Shown here piece by piece: positions 46,253 through 54,871 of a stretch of DNA of 64,000 nucleotides (positions are counted from its first letter, which is position 1; each line of letters begins with the position of its first letter). This DNA is from Ktedonospora formicarum (lineage in GTDB: Bacteria > Chloroflexota > Ktedonobacteria > Ktedonobacterales > Ktedonobacteraceae): positions 620,001-684,000 of the forward strand of contig NZ_BNJF01000001.1 of the NCBI RefSeq assembly GCF_016587355.1, in the 5' to 3' direction. A model generated the notes under the pieces. That model was not told the origin of the DNA. It saw only the letters and a list, made by a program, of their open reading frames with translations, and made no database searches. The translations under genes were made by a program, and so were the position numbers.

Positions 46253-47302
46253 ATGTCACAGATCAAAGGACCAGCCATATTTCTGGCGCAGTTCGCTCAG
46301 GACGAGCCACCATATAATACCCTCGAAGGCATTACTGCCTGGGCCAAAGACCTTGGCTATAAAGGCATTCAAATCCCGGCGTGGGACTCGCATTTCATCG
46401 ATCTGGACAAAGCTGCCGAGTCGAAGCAGTATTGTGACGACCTCAAAGGGCAGTGCAATGGGCTGGAGATCACCGAATTAGCGACACATCTTATTGGGCA
46501 ACTCGTCGCCGTCCACCCAGCCTTTGATATCATGTTCGACGCCTTTGCTCCCGCCACTCTACATAACAATCCTTCTGAGCGGACAAAGTGGGCAGTTGAG
46601 CAGATGTTTAAAGCCATTAAAGCCTCGCGCAACCTGGGCCTCGACGTTCTCCCAACCTTCTCGGGAGCGCTCCTCTGGCATACCATGTATCCCTGGCCCC
46701 AGCGCCCACAAGGGCTGGTAGAACTGGGCTTCAAAGAGCTTGCCCAGCGCTGGCAGCCAATTCTGAATGTTGCAGAGGAGCATGGTGTTGACCTGGCATA
46801 CGAAATCCATCCAGGAGAGGACCTGCACGATGGTGTCACGTTCGAGCGCTTCCTGGCGGCGACTGGCAATCACTCGCGGGTGCATATCCTCTATGATCCC
46901 TCACACTTTGTCCTGCAACATCTCGACTATATCAATTACATCACATACTACAAAGATCACATCAAAGCCTTCCATGTGAAGGATGCCGAGTTCAATTCCT
47001 CACCTCGCTCTGGCGTCTATGGTGGCTACCAGGATTGGCAGGACCGCCCCGGTCGCTTCCGCAGCCTTGGCGATGGACAGGTCGACTTCAAGCGAGTCTT
47101 CTCGCAACTGACACAGATTGGCTACTCAAGCTGGGCTGTCTTGGAGTGGGAATGCTGCATCAAGGACTCTGAGCAGGGCGCGCGCGAGGGCGCGGAGTTC
47201 ATTCAGAGCATGCTCATTGACACGCCAACCAGAGCCTTTGACGACTTCGCAGGCGGAGCCGCCGATGAAGCCACCAACCGCCGCATTCTCGGTCTTGACT
47301 AG
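46253..47302 (+). CDS. sugar phosphate isomerase/epimerase (TIM barrel)
   Basis: This 349-residue AP endonuclease 2-like barrel has metal-site segments DLAYEIHPGED, HILYDPSHF, KAFHVKDAEF and AVLEWEC. It is longer than its paralogue at 40079 and belongs to the larger xylose-isomerase-like group. It acts between the two oxidoreductases in this operon. AAAGGAG precedes the ATG by about 9 bases. The specific sugar is unknown. Confidence 0.88.
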   Translation: MSQIKGPAIFLAQFAQDEPPYNTLEGITAWAKDLGYKGIQIPAWDSHFIDLDKAAESKQYCDDLKGQCNGLEITELATHLIGQLVAVHPAFDIMFDAFAPATLHNNPSERTKWAVEQMFKAIKASRNLGLDVLPTFSGALLWHTMYPWPQRPQGLVELGFKELAQRWQPILNVAEEHGVDLAYEIHPGEDLHDGVTFERFLAATGNHSRVHILYDPSHFVLQHLDYINYITYYKDHIKAFHVKDAEFNSSPRSGVYGGYQDWQDRPGRFRSLGDGQVDFKRVFSQLTQIGYSSWAVLEWECCIKDSEQGAREGAEFIQSMLIDTPTRAFDDFAGGAADEATNRRILGLD

Positions 47303-47340
47303 ACCGTCTGCGTAATCCAGATTACAGGAGGAATGACCGT

Positions 47341-48486
47341 ATGAGCAGAGAGGTAGCAAATAGAAGGCTGCGTGCGGGTATTGTGGGCGGCGGTCAGGGC
47401 TCTTTCATTGGAGCGGTCCATCGTGTCGCCGCCGAACTGGACGGGCAGGCTCAGATCGTTGCTGGAGCCATGTCCACCAATCCAGAACGGGCGCGAGCCT
47501 CAGCGGCTGCATGGTATTTGCAGCGCTCCTATGACAGCTTCGCCGAGATGGCACGTGCCGAAGCGCAACTAGCTGATGGCATCGACTTTGTCATCGTCGC
47601 CACACCAAACCATATGCACTTCCCGGTCGCGAAGGCATTTCTTGAGCAGGGCATCCATGTTGTCTGCGACAAACCCATGACCTTCAACATCGAAGAGGCC
47701 GAACAGCTTATCGCCCTGGCGGAAGAGAAGCGCGTCGTATTCGCCCTTACCCATAACTACACTGGCTATCCAACGATCCGCCATGCGCGGGACCTAGTGA
47801 GACAGGGCGCGCTCGGTGAGATCCGCAAGGTGCTCGCAGAATATGTCCAGGGCTGGCTCCTTGAGCCTCTGGAAAAGAGTGATAACAAGCAGGCAGCATG
47901 GCGCACCGATCCAAGCAAGTCGGGTATCGCGGGTAGCGTTGGCGATATCGGTACGCATGCTGAGAATCTGCTTGAGTTCGTCACAGGACTCAAAGTCACC
48001 TCGCTCTGCGCGGACCTGACGACCTTTGTTGAAGGGCGCGCGCTCGATGACGACGCCAATATGTTGCTGCATCTTGAGAATGGAGCCAAGGGTCTCTTAA
48101 CCTGCTCGCAAATCGCGGCTGGTGAAGAGAACAACCTGACCCTGCGTATTTACGGCACCAAGGCGGGATTAGAGTGGCACCAGATGGAGCCCAACACACT
48201 CATCTTCAAGCCGCACGAAGGTCCACACCAGATCCTACGCACCAACCTTGGCTATATGAGCGACGAGTCGAAGGCGCTCTCGCGCCTGCCAGCAGGCCAT
48301 CCCGAAGGCTTCTATGAGGCGTTCGCCAATATCTACCGACTGGCGATTGCCGATATACGGCGTGTAGAGTCGGGAGAGCAGCCCCAGGGTGGCTATCCCA
48401 CCGTCTATGACGGATTGCGAGGTCTGCGCTTCATCGTCAAAGCCGTCGAAAGCTCCCAGAAGGGGGCAGTCTGGGTCGACCTCTAA
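47341..48486 (+). CDS. Gfo/Idh/MocA-family oxidoreductase
   Basis: This 381-residue dehydrogenase opens with RLRAGIVGGGQGSFIGAVHR, a longer glycine-rich loop than its paralogues. It has CDKPMTFN with the Lys and a GSVGDIGTHAENLLEFV substrate-domain motif. AGGAGG lies 8 bases before the ATG at 47341. It is the third gene of the 45072-48486 operon. The GGGQGS loop and the GTHAENL motif are typical of the sub-group acting on scyllo-inositol- or levoglucosan-like substrates, but I cannot assign one. Confidence 0.88.
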   Translation: MSREVANRRLRAGIVGGGQGSFIGAVHRVAAELDGQAQIVAGAMSTNPERARASAAAWYLQRSYDSFAEMARAEAQLADGIDFVIVATPNHMHFPVAKAFLEQGIHVVCDKPMTFNIEEAEQLIALAEEKRVVFALTHNYTGYPTIRHARDLVRQGALGEIRKVLAEYVQGWLLEPLEKSDNKQAAWRTDPSKSGIAGSVGDIGTHAENLLEFVTGLKVTSLCADLTTFVEGRALDDDANMLLHLENGAKGLLTCSQIAAGEENNLTLRIYGTKAGLEWHQMEPNTLIFKPHEGPHQILRTNLGYMSDESKALSRLPAGHPEGFYEAFANIYRLAIADIRRVESGEQPQGGYPTVYDGLRGLRFIVKAVESSQKGAVWVDL

Positions 48487-48601
48487 GACCTAGTATTGTA
48501 CTGAAGAGCGGGAAGGGACACATAATAAACATGTCTCCTCCCACTCTTCTATGAAGAACTTGCGCGTCAAGCTCCAAGTTGGCGCACAAAAATCAATTTG
48601 C

Positions 48602-49045
48602 TTACTCCTGACGCGACTTGTGGCTGGAAGAGTGGTGTGCGACATGGAGTGAGCGCTGGCGCTCTGGCTTAATAACGGTCGTGCCAATAGCTCGCCCGAC
48701 CAGTAATGGCTCCGCAAGGGCATCGGCGGCAGACTCGCACACATCGGGACGCGCGGCGATAACCTTGTATGCCTCAAACTCAATGCGCCGCGATGTATTC
48801 CCCACTTTCGTGATACGCCCCCGCACTTCGACAAAGTCGCCCGCGTACAACGGCGCGAGAAACTCAACACTGTCATAGCTCACTAACAAACCTTCATCTC
48901 CATCCGAGAGAATAGCTAACTCAGTCGCGGCATCGCCAAATAACGATAACATATGCGCCCCATTGACCAGCCGTCCACCATAATGCGCATCATGTGAGTT
49001 TAGACGAACACGCAGCAGAGAAGAATACTCAGGTATCATCGCCAT
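48602..49045 (-). CDS. hotdog-fold protein, 3-aminobutyryl-CoA ammonia-lyase-like
   Basis: This 147-residue protein has the hotdog signature stretch [21 protein letters not shown], seen in parts at residues ~17-36. [22 protein letters not shown] strand follows and a NTSRRIEFE strand after it. This pattern resembles 3-aminobutyryl-CoA ammonia-lyase of lysine fermentation, but no other gene of that pathway is here, so a generic acyl-CoA hydratase or thioesterase is equally possible. The start is ATG 49045 with GGAGG 7 bases upstream. The tail is His/Ser-rich. It is divergent from the PLP enzyme. Confidence 0.72.
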   Translation of the reverse strand: MAMIPEYSSLLRVRLNSHDAHYGGRLVNGAHMLSLFGDAATELAILSDGDEGLLVSYDSVEFLAPLYAGDFVEVRGRITKVGNTSRRIEFEAYKVIAARPDVCESAADALAEPLLVGRAIGTTVIKPERQRSLHVAHHSSSHKSRQE

Positions 49046-49146
49046 CGCAAAGCCTCCTTCCATGCTTCAGGCTGATCAACGCCAGCCCGAATGAATCGCA
49101 GGAACATATCTTTCATGGACATTGTACAGTATGCTCGGAATAAGGT

Positions 49147-49194
49147 CTTATGCGAGAACCACCGCCACAGTTCGCGGCTAGCACGCATTTCTTA
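49147..49194 (-). repeat. dispersed GAAAACC element, partial copy 5
   Basis: CTTATGCGAGAACC followed by TTCGCGGCTAGCAC matches the left 40 bases of copy 1; the right end has decayed to ATTTCTTAG. It lies in the divergent spacer between the hotdog gene and the PLP enzyme gene. Confidence 0.65.
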
Positions 49195-49320
49195 GAAGAG
49201 AGAAAGCCTTACGATCAGTGACCGGCAGCGAGGTTCATATTCTATAGGCTATAAGAATCCCGCATGTGATACAATGAGCCAAACACGGCCACCGCAACGA
49301 CCACGTAGGAGGTTTTATCA

Positions 49321-50289
49321 ATGCATAGCTATTCCACCGCGCCAGATCTTACCCCTTCATACATCGATACGGTCTGGGAAAAACTGCCACATGCACTTCG
49401 CCCAACGCTCTTTCTGCCCGATTCCACCCTCTCCGCACAACTTCAGTGCGAAGTAACCATCGCCAGCGAGACATTTCAATATACTGGCAGTTTCAAGTTT
49501 CGCGCCGCCTATAACCTCCTCTCAAGCATTCCACAACATCAGATCATTACCGCCTCATCTGGCAACTTTGGGCAGGCTATCGCATATGCTAGCAAGCTCC
49601 TGGGAAAGACCTGTATTGTTGTGATGCCAGAGACCTCGGCAGCCGTCAAGATTGAGGCAGTCAAGGCCTATGGTGGGACCGTCGACCTCATCGACGTACA
49701 CCGCGTTAGCCGGGCCGAACGGGTCGCGCAACTCATGAGCGAACATCCAGAAGCCTTCCAGGCTCCGGCTTATGACGACTACCGGGTCGTGACGGGGAAC
49801 TCGACGCTGGGTAAAGAGATATTTGAGAGGTTTGAACCCGATATTATTTTAGTTCCTGTTGGTGGTGGTGGTCTCAGTTCTGGACTGGTTATAGCACGTG
49901 ACCATCTTCAGAAGCGCACTGAAATCATAGGCGCTGAGCCCCTGCCAGGCAACGACGCCGCTCGCTCTCTGCGCGAGGGTGCGCTGACCAGTAACGAGCA
50001 AGAGCCTGCGACAGTTGCCGATGGAGCACGCACTATCAGTCTGGGTCATCTCAATTGGGAGATCCTGAGCCGAGGGGTTGCCGATATTATTGAGGTACCA
50101 GATACCGAGACCTTGAACGGCTTGCGCCATAGTTTCCGCTATCTCAACCTGAAGGTAGAGCCAACCGGCGCGCTGACCCTCGGCGCGCTCCTGAGTCAAC
50201 CTGAGCGATTCAAGGGTAAGCGGGTCTGCTGTGTTGTAAGTGGTGGCAACGTCGACCCACAGCAATACGCCAGCTACCTCAATGCATAA
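49321..50289 (+). CDS. threonine/serine dehydratase-family PLP enzyme
   Basis: This 322-residue fold-type II PLP enzyme has the Schiff-base Lys59 in YTGSFKFRAAYN and the SSGNFGQA substrate loop. The glycine-rich phosphate loop VGGGGLSSG is at about residues 180-188. It has no C-terminal ACT domain, so it resembles catabolic threonine ammonia-lyase or serine racemase rather than biosynthetic IlvA. AGGAGG precedes the ATG at 49321. A clean terminator follows. The reaction is beta-elimination or racemisation of a hydroxy amino acid. Confidence 0.88.
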   Translation: MHSYSTAPDLTPSYIDTVWEKLPHALRPTLFLPDSTLSAQLQCEVTIASETFQYTGSFKFRAAYNLLSSIPQHQIITASSGNFGQAIAYASKLLGKTCIVVMPETSAAVKIEAVKAYGGTVDLIDVHRVSRAERVAQLMSEHPEAFQAPAYDDYRVVTGNSTLGKEIFERFEPDIILVPVGGGGLSSGLVIARDHLQKRTEIIGAEPLPGNDAARSLREGALTSNEQEPATVADGARTISLGHLNWEILSRGVADIIEVPDTETLNGLRHSFRYLNLKVEPTGALTLGALLSQPERFKGKRVCCVVSGGNVDPQQYASYLNA

Positions 50290-50293
50290 AGCA

Positions 50294-50326
50294 ACGAGGC
50301 GCGACTCTGGTCGCGCCTCGTCTTTT
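50294..50326 (+). terminator. intrinsic terminator of the PLP enzyme gene
   Basis: ACGAGGCGCGAC (50294-50305) pairs perfectly with GTCGCGCCTCGT (50310-50321) around a 4-base loop, followed by CTTTT. It also lies just past the end of the convergent gene at 50340. Confidence 0.88.
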
Positions 50327-50339
50327 GGGAATCGCTTTG

Positions 50340-52030
50340 CTATTCCGCAGGATAGATACCCAGATTAGAGAATTGGGCTTCCGCACCGGGCTTTGTATTC
50401 GGCAAATTCGACACGAAGAGGGCAATGGAGCCACTCAAGTAGCTGCTATCGGAAATCGACTTAATCGTTTGCCCGTTCACAATGAAGGTAATGTTTGGCC
50501 CCTTGGCCTTGATGACAAGCTGATTCTGCTTTCCCATCGTCTGAATGGCTGGATGCTGCGTATTGGCAACAATCTCTTTTGGAGCCAGCACTTTCCCATT
50601 CGCGGGATCTGACTGGCCCTTAAAGATCGAGTATGAACCATCACCATAGAGCTCAAAACGATAGTAGGTCGACAGATCACCACTTTGTGTCGACGCCGAG
50701 CGCACATAGACGCCATAGCCACCGCCACCATTATTGGCGTCGCCCTTGGTCAGTGTCGTATTGACGAAGAGTTGGAAGTCGCCATAGCGCTTCGTATTAG
50801 GGAGCATCTCCCACAAAATCTTATTGTCATTGTCGGCAAGAGTCAACGCGTTTTTGCCTAAAGAGACCGCAAAGGCCCCCTTCTCATCCTTTTCAAGCCG
50901 CCAACCGTTATTATTATTCGCGAAAGTGTCCGAGAACAGAGGCTTGCTTGTGGGAGTGGGTAACGGCTTTAGCGTAGTGGTCGCTGGAGTATTACCCTGG
51001 TTCGCGGCATTGTTGTCGCCACGAGTAAAATAAATTACTCCTCCAACACTCGCGCCAACCAATACAATCAACAGGAGGATCACGCCTACAATCACACCCC
51101 AGCGTGGGCGCTTCTTCTGCTCAGAAGAGGCAAAGGGGTCGAGCGCGGGCGTAAAGGGAATGCTATTGCTCACATTGGGAGCATCGAAGGTGCCACTACT
51201 CTCAGGAGACGAGCGATTAAAGCTAGAGAATGGTGTCTCAGTAGAACCACCACCCGCAAAAGGCGAAGCGAAACTACTATTGTTCTGATCGCCAGCAAAG
51301 GCTGAATTGGCAGGAGACGAGCCCCCCTGCCCCCACTGCATTCCTGAGCCGGTCGCGCTACCCGTGTTCCAGGCTGAGCCAGGACCATCGGTTGGCGACT
51401 GAGTATTCCATTGGACACCTGAACCAACATTATTGTTTGATTGGGGCTGGTTCCACTGCATCCCAGATCCCATGCTCGATTGAGGTGCAGACTGGTTCCA
51501 TTGGACACCTGAACCAACATTGTTACTCGATTGAGGCTGATTCCACTGCGTGCCAGACCCAACATTGCCGCCTGACGGTGATTGGTCCCATTGCATCCCT
51601 GAACCGCCAGTTGATGGCTGAGCCCCCACTGCATACCACTGCCAGAGGCAGGAGCCTGGGTTTGCTTCCACTGCATTCCGGAGCCCGATTGCGGTTGATT
51701 CCATTGGTTTCCCGAGCCCGGCTGAGGCTGGTTCCACGGGGAGTTCGAGCCTGATTGAGGTTGGTTCCACGGCGTACCAGATCCCATATTACCGGCGTTA
51801 TTAGTATTCTGCTGAGGAGCCTGTGCTGGTGGTTGGCCCCAGCCAGTGCCCAGAAATTGCCCCGCTCCTGGCATGGAAGAGCCCGCATTTACATTTCCCC
51901 CAAAAGCCGAGCCTCCCCCTGCTGTCTCAAAAAGATATCCACAATTCTTACACCGCGCCTCCGTCATAGGCCACGACATACCACAACGCGGACATTGACG
52001 CCCTTGTATATTAAATACAGATGAGGACAT
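50340..52030 (-). pseudogene. zinc-ribbon/TM/ectodomain protein, broken by a one-base deletion
   Basis: The restored product has about 563 residues. A zinc ribbon (CPRCGMSW...CKNCGYLF) starts it, followed by a Gln/Asn/Ser/Gly-rich region of tandem units containing GMQWNQPQ. A single TM follows (WGVIVGVILLLIVLVGASVGGVIYF, seen in parts) and a C-terminal extracytoplasmic jelly-roll-like domain (FSDTFANNNNGWRLE; YYRFELYGDGSYSIF). The frame breaks at the CCCCC run at 51623-51627; one extra base restores MQWGAQPSTGG. The start is ATG 52030 after TTGGAGG. It is probably a cell-envelope sensor or adhesin, related in layout to the protein at 59189. Confidence 0.82.
51330..51800 (-). repeat. degenerate tandem repeats in the zinc-ribbon protein gene
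   Basis: About eight units of roughly 15-20 codons share a GSGMQWNQ/GSGVQWN core. Several DNA segments, for example CATTGGACACCTGAACCAAC, recur exactly at two positions (51410-51430 and 51497-51517). Slippage or misassembly here is possible. Confidence 0.75.
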
Positions 52031-52373
52031 GAAAACCTCCAATAACAACCGACAATCGCTCACGGCGAGTATCTCATAGATCAGTAAGAATGTCCAACGC
52101 GCTCAGGAGGGGTGGGAACATTGGGATGTGCGGTCCCTTTATAGCCATTAAAATATATAGTCTCCCCTCATGCGTCCAGAGCTCCTGCCTTCCATAAGAC
52201 CCACAAACGCTCTCAGAGTTAAATAGAGCCTGAGTCTCTTTGCTCAGGCAAAACAAAGTATAAGCCCACCAGGACCCTCATTATAATTTATATCATTAAA
52301 TGGTATATCGCTACCCCCAGGCATTTCATCACAGCGCTAGGAAAAAAGGGGTAGCGACACCAACGACAGCATA
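52031..52373. other. intergenic region
   Basis: This 343-base spacer has no coding frame. An inverted repeat CGCTACCCC (52309-52317) / GGGGTAGCG (52348-52356) lies 18 bases past the end of the ATP-grasp gene and could be its terminator, but it has a 30-base loop and no T-run. Confidence 0.4.
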
Positions 52374-53641
52374 CTAGCGCATACTCAGCACTGGAATCTC
52401 ACGTCTGATTTCGAAGTGTAAGCGACTATGCGCCTGACGTATAGCTTCTTCAACTGCCTCTGGTGTATCACCACGCGCGAAGATAAAGCCCAGGTAGCTC
52501 GCCCCTTCTGGCAACGGTACAAGGAGGTGATGCAATTGGGCGGTTATCTCAACACCAGTGATAAGCGGCACAGCCTCTGCCTCTTCTACCCCCTTCACGG
52601 CTTTTAGCATTCCAGCGCTAGGTATGGGGATCATCATAACCCCGGCAGCATATGTATCGCGCTCAACCGACTGTACCTCTTCGCCAATGGCGTGCCGCAG
52701 GATCAATTCCTCCAGACACATCCCGAGCCAAATTCCAAAACTGTCGAGCAGAGACCGCCAATCGAGCGTCCAGCGATTTCCAGCATCCAGGGTCCCTCAT
52801 CATTGACACGTAGCTCGGCATGCACTGGTCCCTCACGCAATCCCAACGCGGCTGCAGCGGTAGAGACACACGCGGCAATCGCTTGCTGTGCCGCAAGAGG
52901 ATGACGCGAAGGAGTGGTATAGATAGTCTCCTCAAAGAAAGGACCATCCAGCGGATCAGGCTTGTCAAAGAGAGTCAGCACCTTGAGTTGCCCATGAGTC
53001 AGCAAGCCCTCAAGCGCAACCTCGCGACCAGGAATAAAGTCTTCGACCAGGAAGGTAGTCTCTTCTTCGTGCAGCCCCTCGCTAAGCAGAATGCGCTTCA
53101 AGCGACGGAGCGCGCTAACAAACTCGGTCGGGTTGTTGGCTCGAATCACACCTCGGCTCCCTGAGAGGCGGCGCGGCTTGAGCACACAGGGATATGTCAC
53201 CTGACGCGCGATCTCTTCAGGCGACTCGGAGAGGCCAAAAGCACGATAAATCGGACAGGGCGCACCACCCGCCGACATCAGATCGCGCATGATAAGCTTA
53301 TCACGTGCGGCCTCGGCAGCACCAGGAGAATTATGTGGCAAGCCAAGCGAGGCGCTGGCATGGGCTGCTAATTCACTCGCGCTATCATCGACGGAGAGGA
53401 TAGCATCAAATGGATGTTCACGCGCGTACTCCTCTATAACCCGCAATGAGCCTGGAATATCGGAGAACTCGATTCCGAGCGGAACATGCCAATATTCGGC
53501 CAGCGATTCTGGTAGATCAATACCTACAACAACTTCAAGCCCCAGACTTTGCGCGGCACTCAGAAAAGCTCCCGCGCGATAGGTGGAGGGTGACATGAGT
53601 AAGAGTATGCGCCCGCGTGGCGCTATAGGCTGTGTTGTCAT
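52374..53641 (-). pseudogene. ATP-grasp enzyme, broken by a one-base deletion
   Basis: The restored protein has about 422 residues. It has a pre-ATP-grasp N-domain (GRILLLMSPSTYRAGAF), the ATP-binding lid (YPCVLKPRRLSGSRGV), a catalytic segment (VEDFIPGREVALEGLL) and the metal-site (EIAGRSIGGL). A C-terminal domain with GVMMIPIPSAG and YLGFIFARGDTPEAVEEA completes it. The first frame stops after FGSG; the second, from MCLEELILRHA, holds the rest. One extra G in the coding GGG (CCC at 52722-52724) restores FGSGMCLEEL. Enzymes of this type ligate amino acids or carboxylates using ATP. The gene follows the small protein gene by 3 bases. Confidence 0.85.
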
Positions 53642-53644
53642 GAA

Positions 53645-53926
53645 CTAATTGTCCTGCTCTACATCTACAGTAAGGCCTAGCGATTTGAGGGCGGCAGCTA
53701 GCCCAAAGAGGCGCGCATCTCCGCGCACCGTCCAGAATAACTCTTGAGAAGCGAGAGGTGATGACTTCGCGCTCTTCTCCCAGTAACATTCATAGGTTCC
53801 CTGCCAGTTGCGGTGCTGCACGCGTCCCTGATAATGCCAGGGCGCGCTCATGGGTCGCCTATGATTAAAGCCAAAGCCCGCACCATCAATGCTGGCGAAA
53901 TCTTTGCTGCGAAATATAACCTTCAT
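53645..53926 (-). CDS. small hypothetical protein upstream of the ATP-grasp gene
   Basis: This 93-residue protein has no recognised domain. It has a Trp/Tyr-rich centre (APWHYQGRVQHRNWQGTYE), an ELFWTVRGDARLFGLAAALK segment with a likely helix, and a short acidic end. The start is ATG 53926 after AAGGGAG. Its stop is 3 bases before the ATP-grasp start, so the two are almost certainly co-translated. It could be a carrier, substrate or accessory of the enzyme, but this is speculation. Confidence 0.65.
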   Translation of the reverse strand: MKVIFRSKDFASIDGAGFGFNHRRPMSAPWHYQGRVQHRNWQGTYECYWEKSAKSSPLASQELFWTVRGDARLFGLAAALKSLGLTVDVEQDN

Positions 53927-54100
53927 GCCTGCTCCCTTGCGAATCTCCGTAATATATGTATAATAACGGCTTCCTGATATATGAACAATACTTCTTCCCA
54001 AAAGCTGCCATCCACCACCCATTGTACTCGCCTTCGTAGTAAAATACACCACAGGAGGCTAGATGACCAGCCCTTTTCATAAACATGAAAGAGATCAACG

Positions 54101-54772
54101 ATGACGACACTGACATTCTGGATTGATGTTGATAATACACTTATTGATAACGATAGAGTAAAGCAAGATCTATTCGCGCGGCTTCAAGAAACAATAGGAA
54201 GCAAGTTAAATGAACGCTTCTGGGAAATCTATGAGGAGGTTCGCGCCGATAAGAGTGTGATTGATATTCCCCTCACACTGCAACGCCTGCGCGATGAAAT
54301 TCCACTCTCAGAAATGGATGAGACGACTTATAAACGCGCGCATGCCATATTTGACGATTATCCCTTCGATGAGAGGCTTTATCCTCACACAATTGAGGCC
54401 CTACAACATCTCAACGAACTAGGGACGACAGTCATCGTCTCCGATGGCGACAAGGTATTCCAGGACAACAAGATTCATACCAGTGGGCTATTCCAGGCGG
54501 TCCAGGGACGCGTCATGATCTATGACCATAAGCAGCAACATCTCAATGAAATCATCGAACGTTATCCAGCAGACCACTTTGTGATGGTTGACGACAAACC
54601 CCAGATTCTCCATGAGACGAAAAAGGACCTGGGGGCTCGCCTGACCACCGTGTTTGTGCGGCAAGGGAAGTATGCCTCGGCACCTCTACCCGATGGCTTT
54701 GCGCCAGATATCAGCGTTGATAGTGTCGAGGCCCTACGCTCCTATCAAGCCGAACAATTTCTCAAGCCCTAA
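54101..54772 (+). CDS. HAD-superfamily hydrolase
   Basis: This 223-residue HAD phosphatase-like protein has motif I FWIDVDNTLID (DxD nucleophile pair), a helical cap, motif II TVIVSDGD, a Lys in motif III (KQQHLNEIIERY region) and motif IV MVDDKP. It would remove phosphate from a small metabolite. The ATG at 54101 has a weak site (GAAAGAG). It is divergent from the small gene at 53645 and converges with the alpha-mannosidase; a perfect hairpin separates those two. Confidence 0.83.
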   Translation: MTTLTFWIDVDNTLIDNDRVKQDLFARLQETIGSKLNERFWEIYEEVRADKSVIDIPLTLQRLRDEIPLSEMDETTYKRAHAIFDDYPFDERLYPHTIEALQHLNELGTTVIVSDGDKVFQDNKIHTSGLFQAVQGRVMIYDHKQQHLNEIIERYPADHFVMVDDKPQILHETKKDLGARLTTVFVRQGKYASAPLPDGFAPDISVDSVEALRSYQAEQFLKP

Positions 54773-54812
54773 CAAAGAAGCATACAACCTCTTCCCAAAG
54801 GCTCGATAGATC

Positions 54813-54859
54813 AAACGCTACACAGTTTCCGAACTTGTTTCAGAAACTGTGTAGCGTTT
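54813..54859. terminator. bidirectional terminator hairpin
   Basis: Perfect 16-base arms AAACGCTACACAGTTT (54813-54828) and AAACTGTGTAGCGTTT (54844-54859) lie between the HAD gene (+) and the alpha-mannosidase gene (-). A short T-rich tail (TTTGCATTT) follows on the plus strand. Confidence 0.78.
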
Positions 54860-54871
54860 GCATTTCATAAA

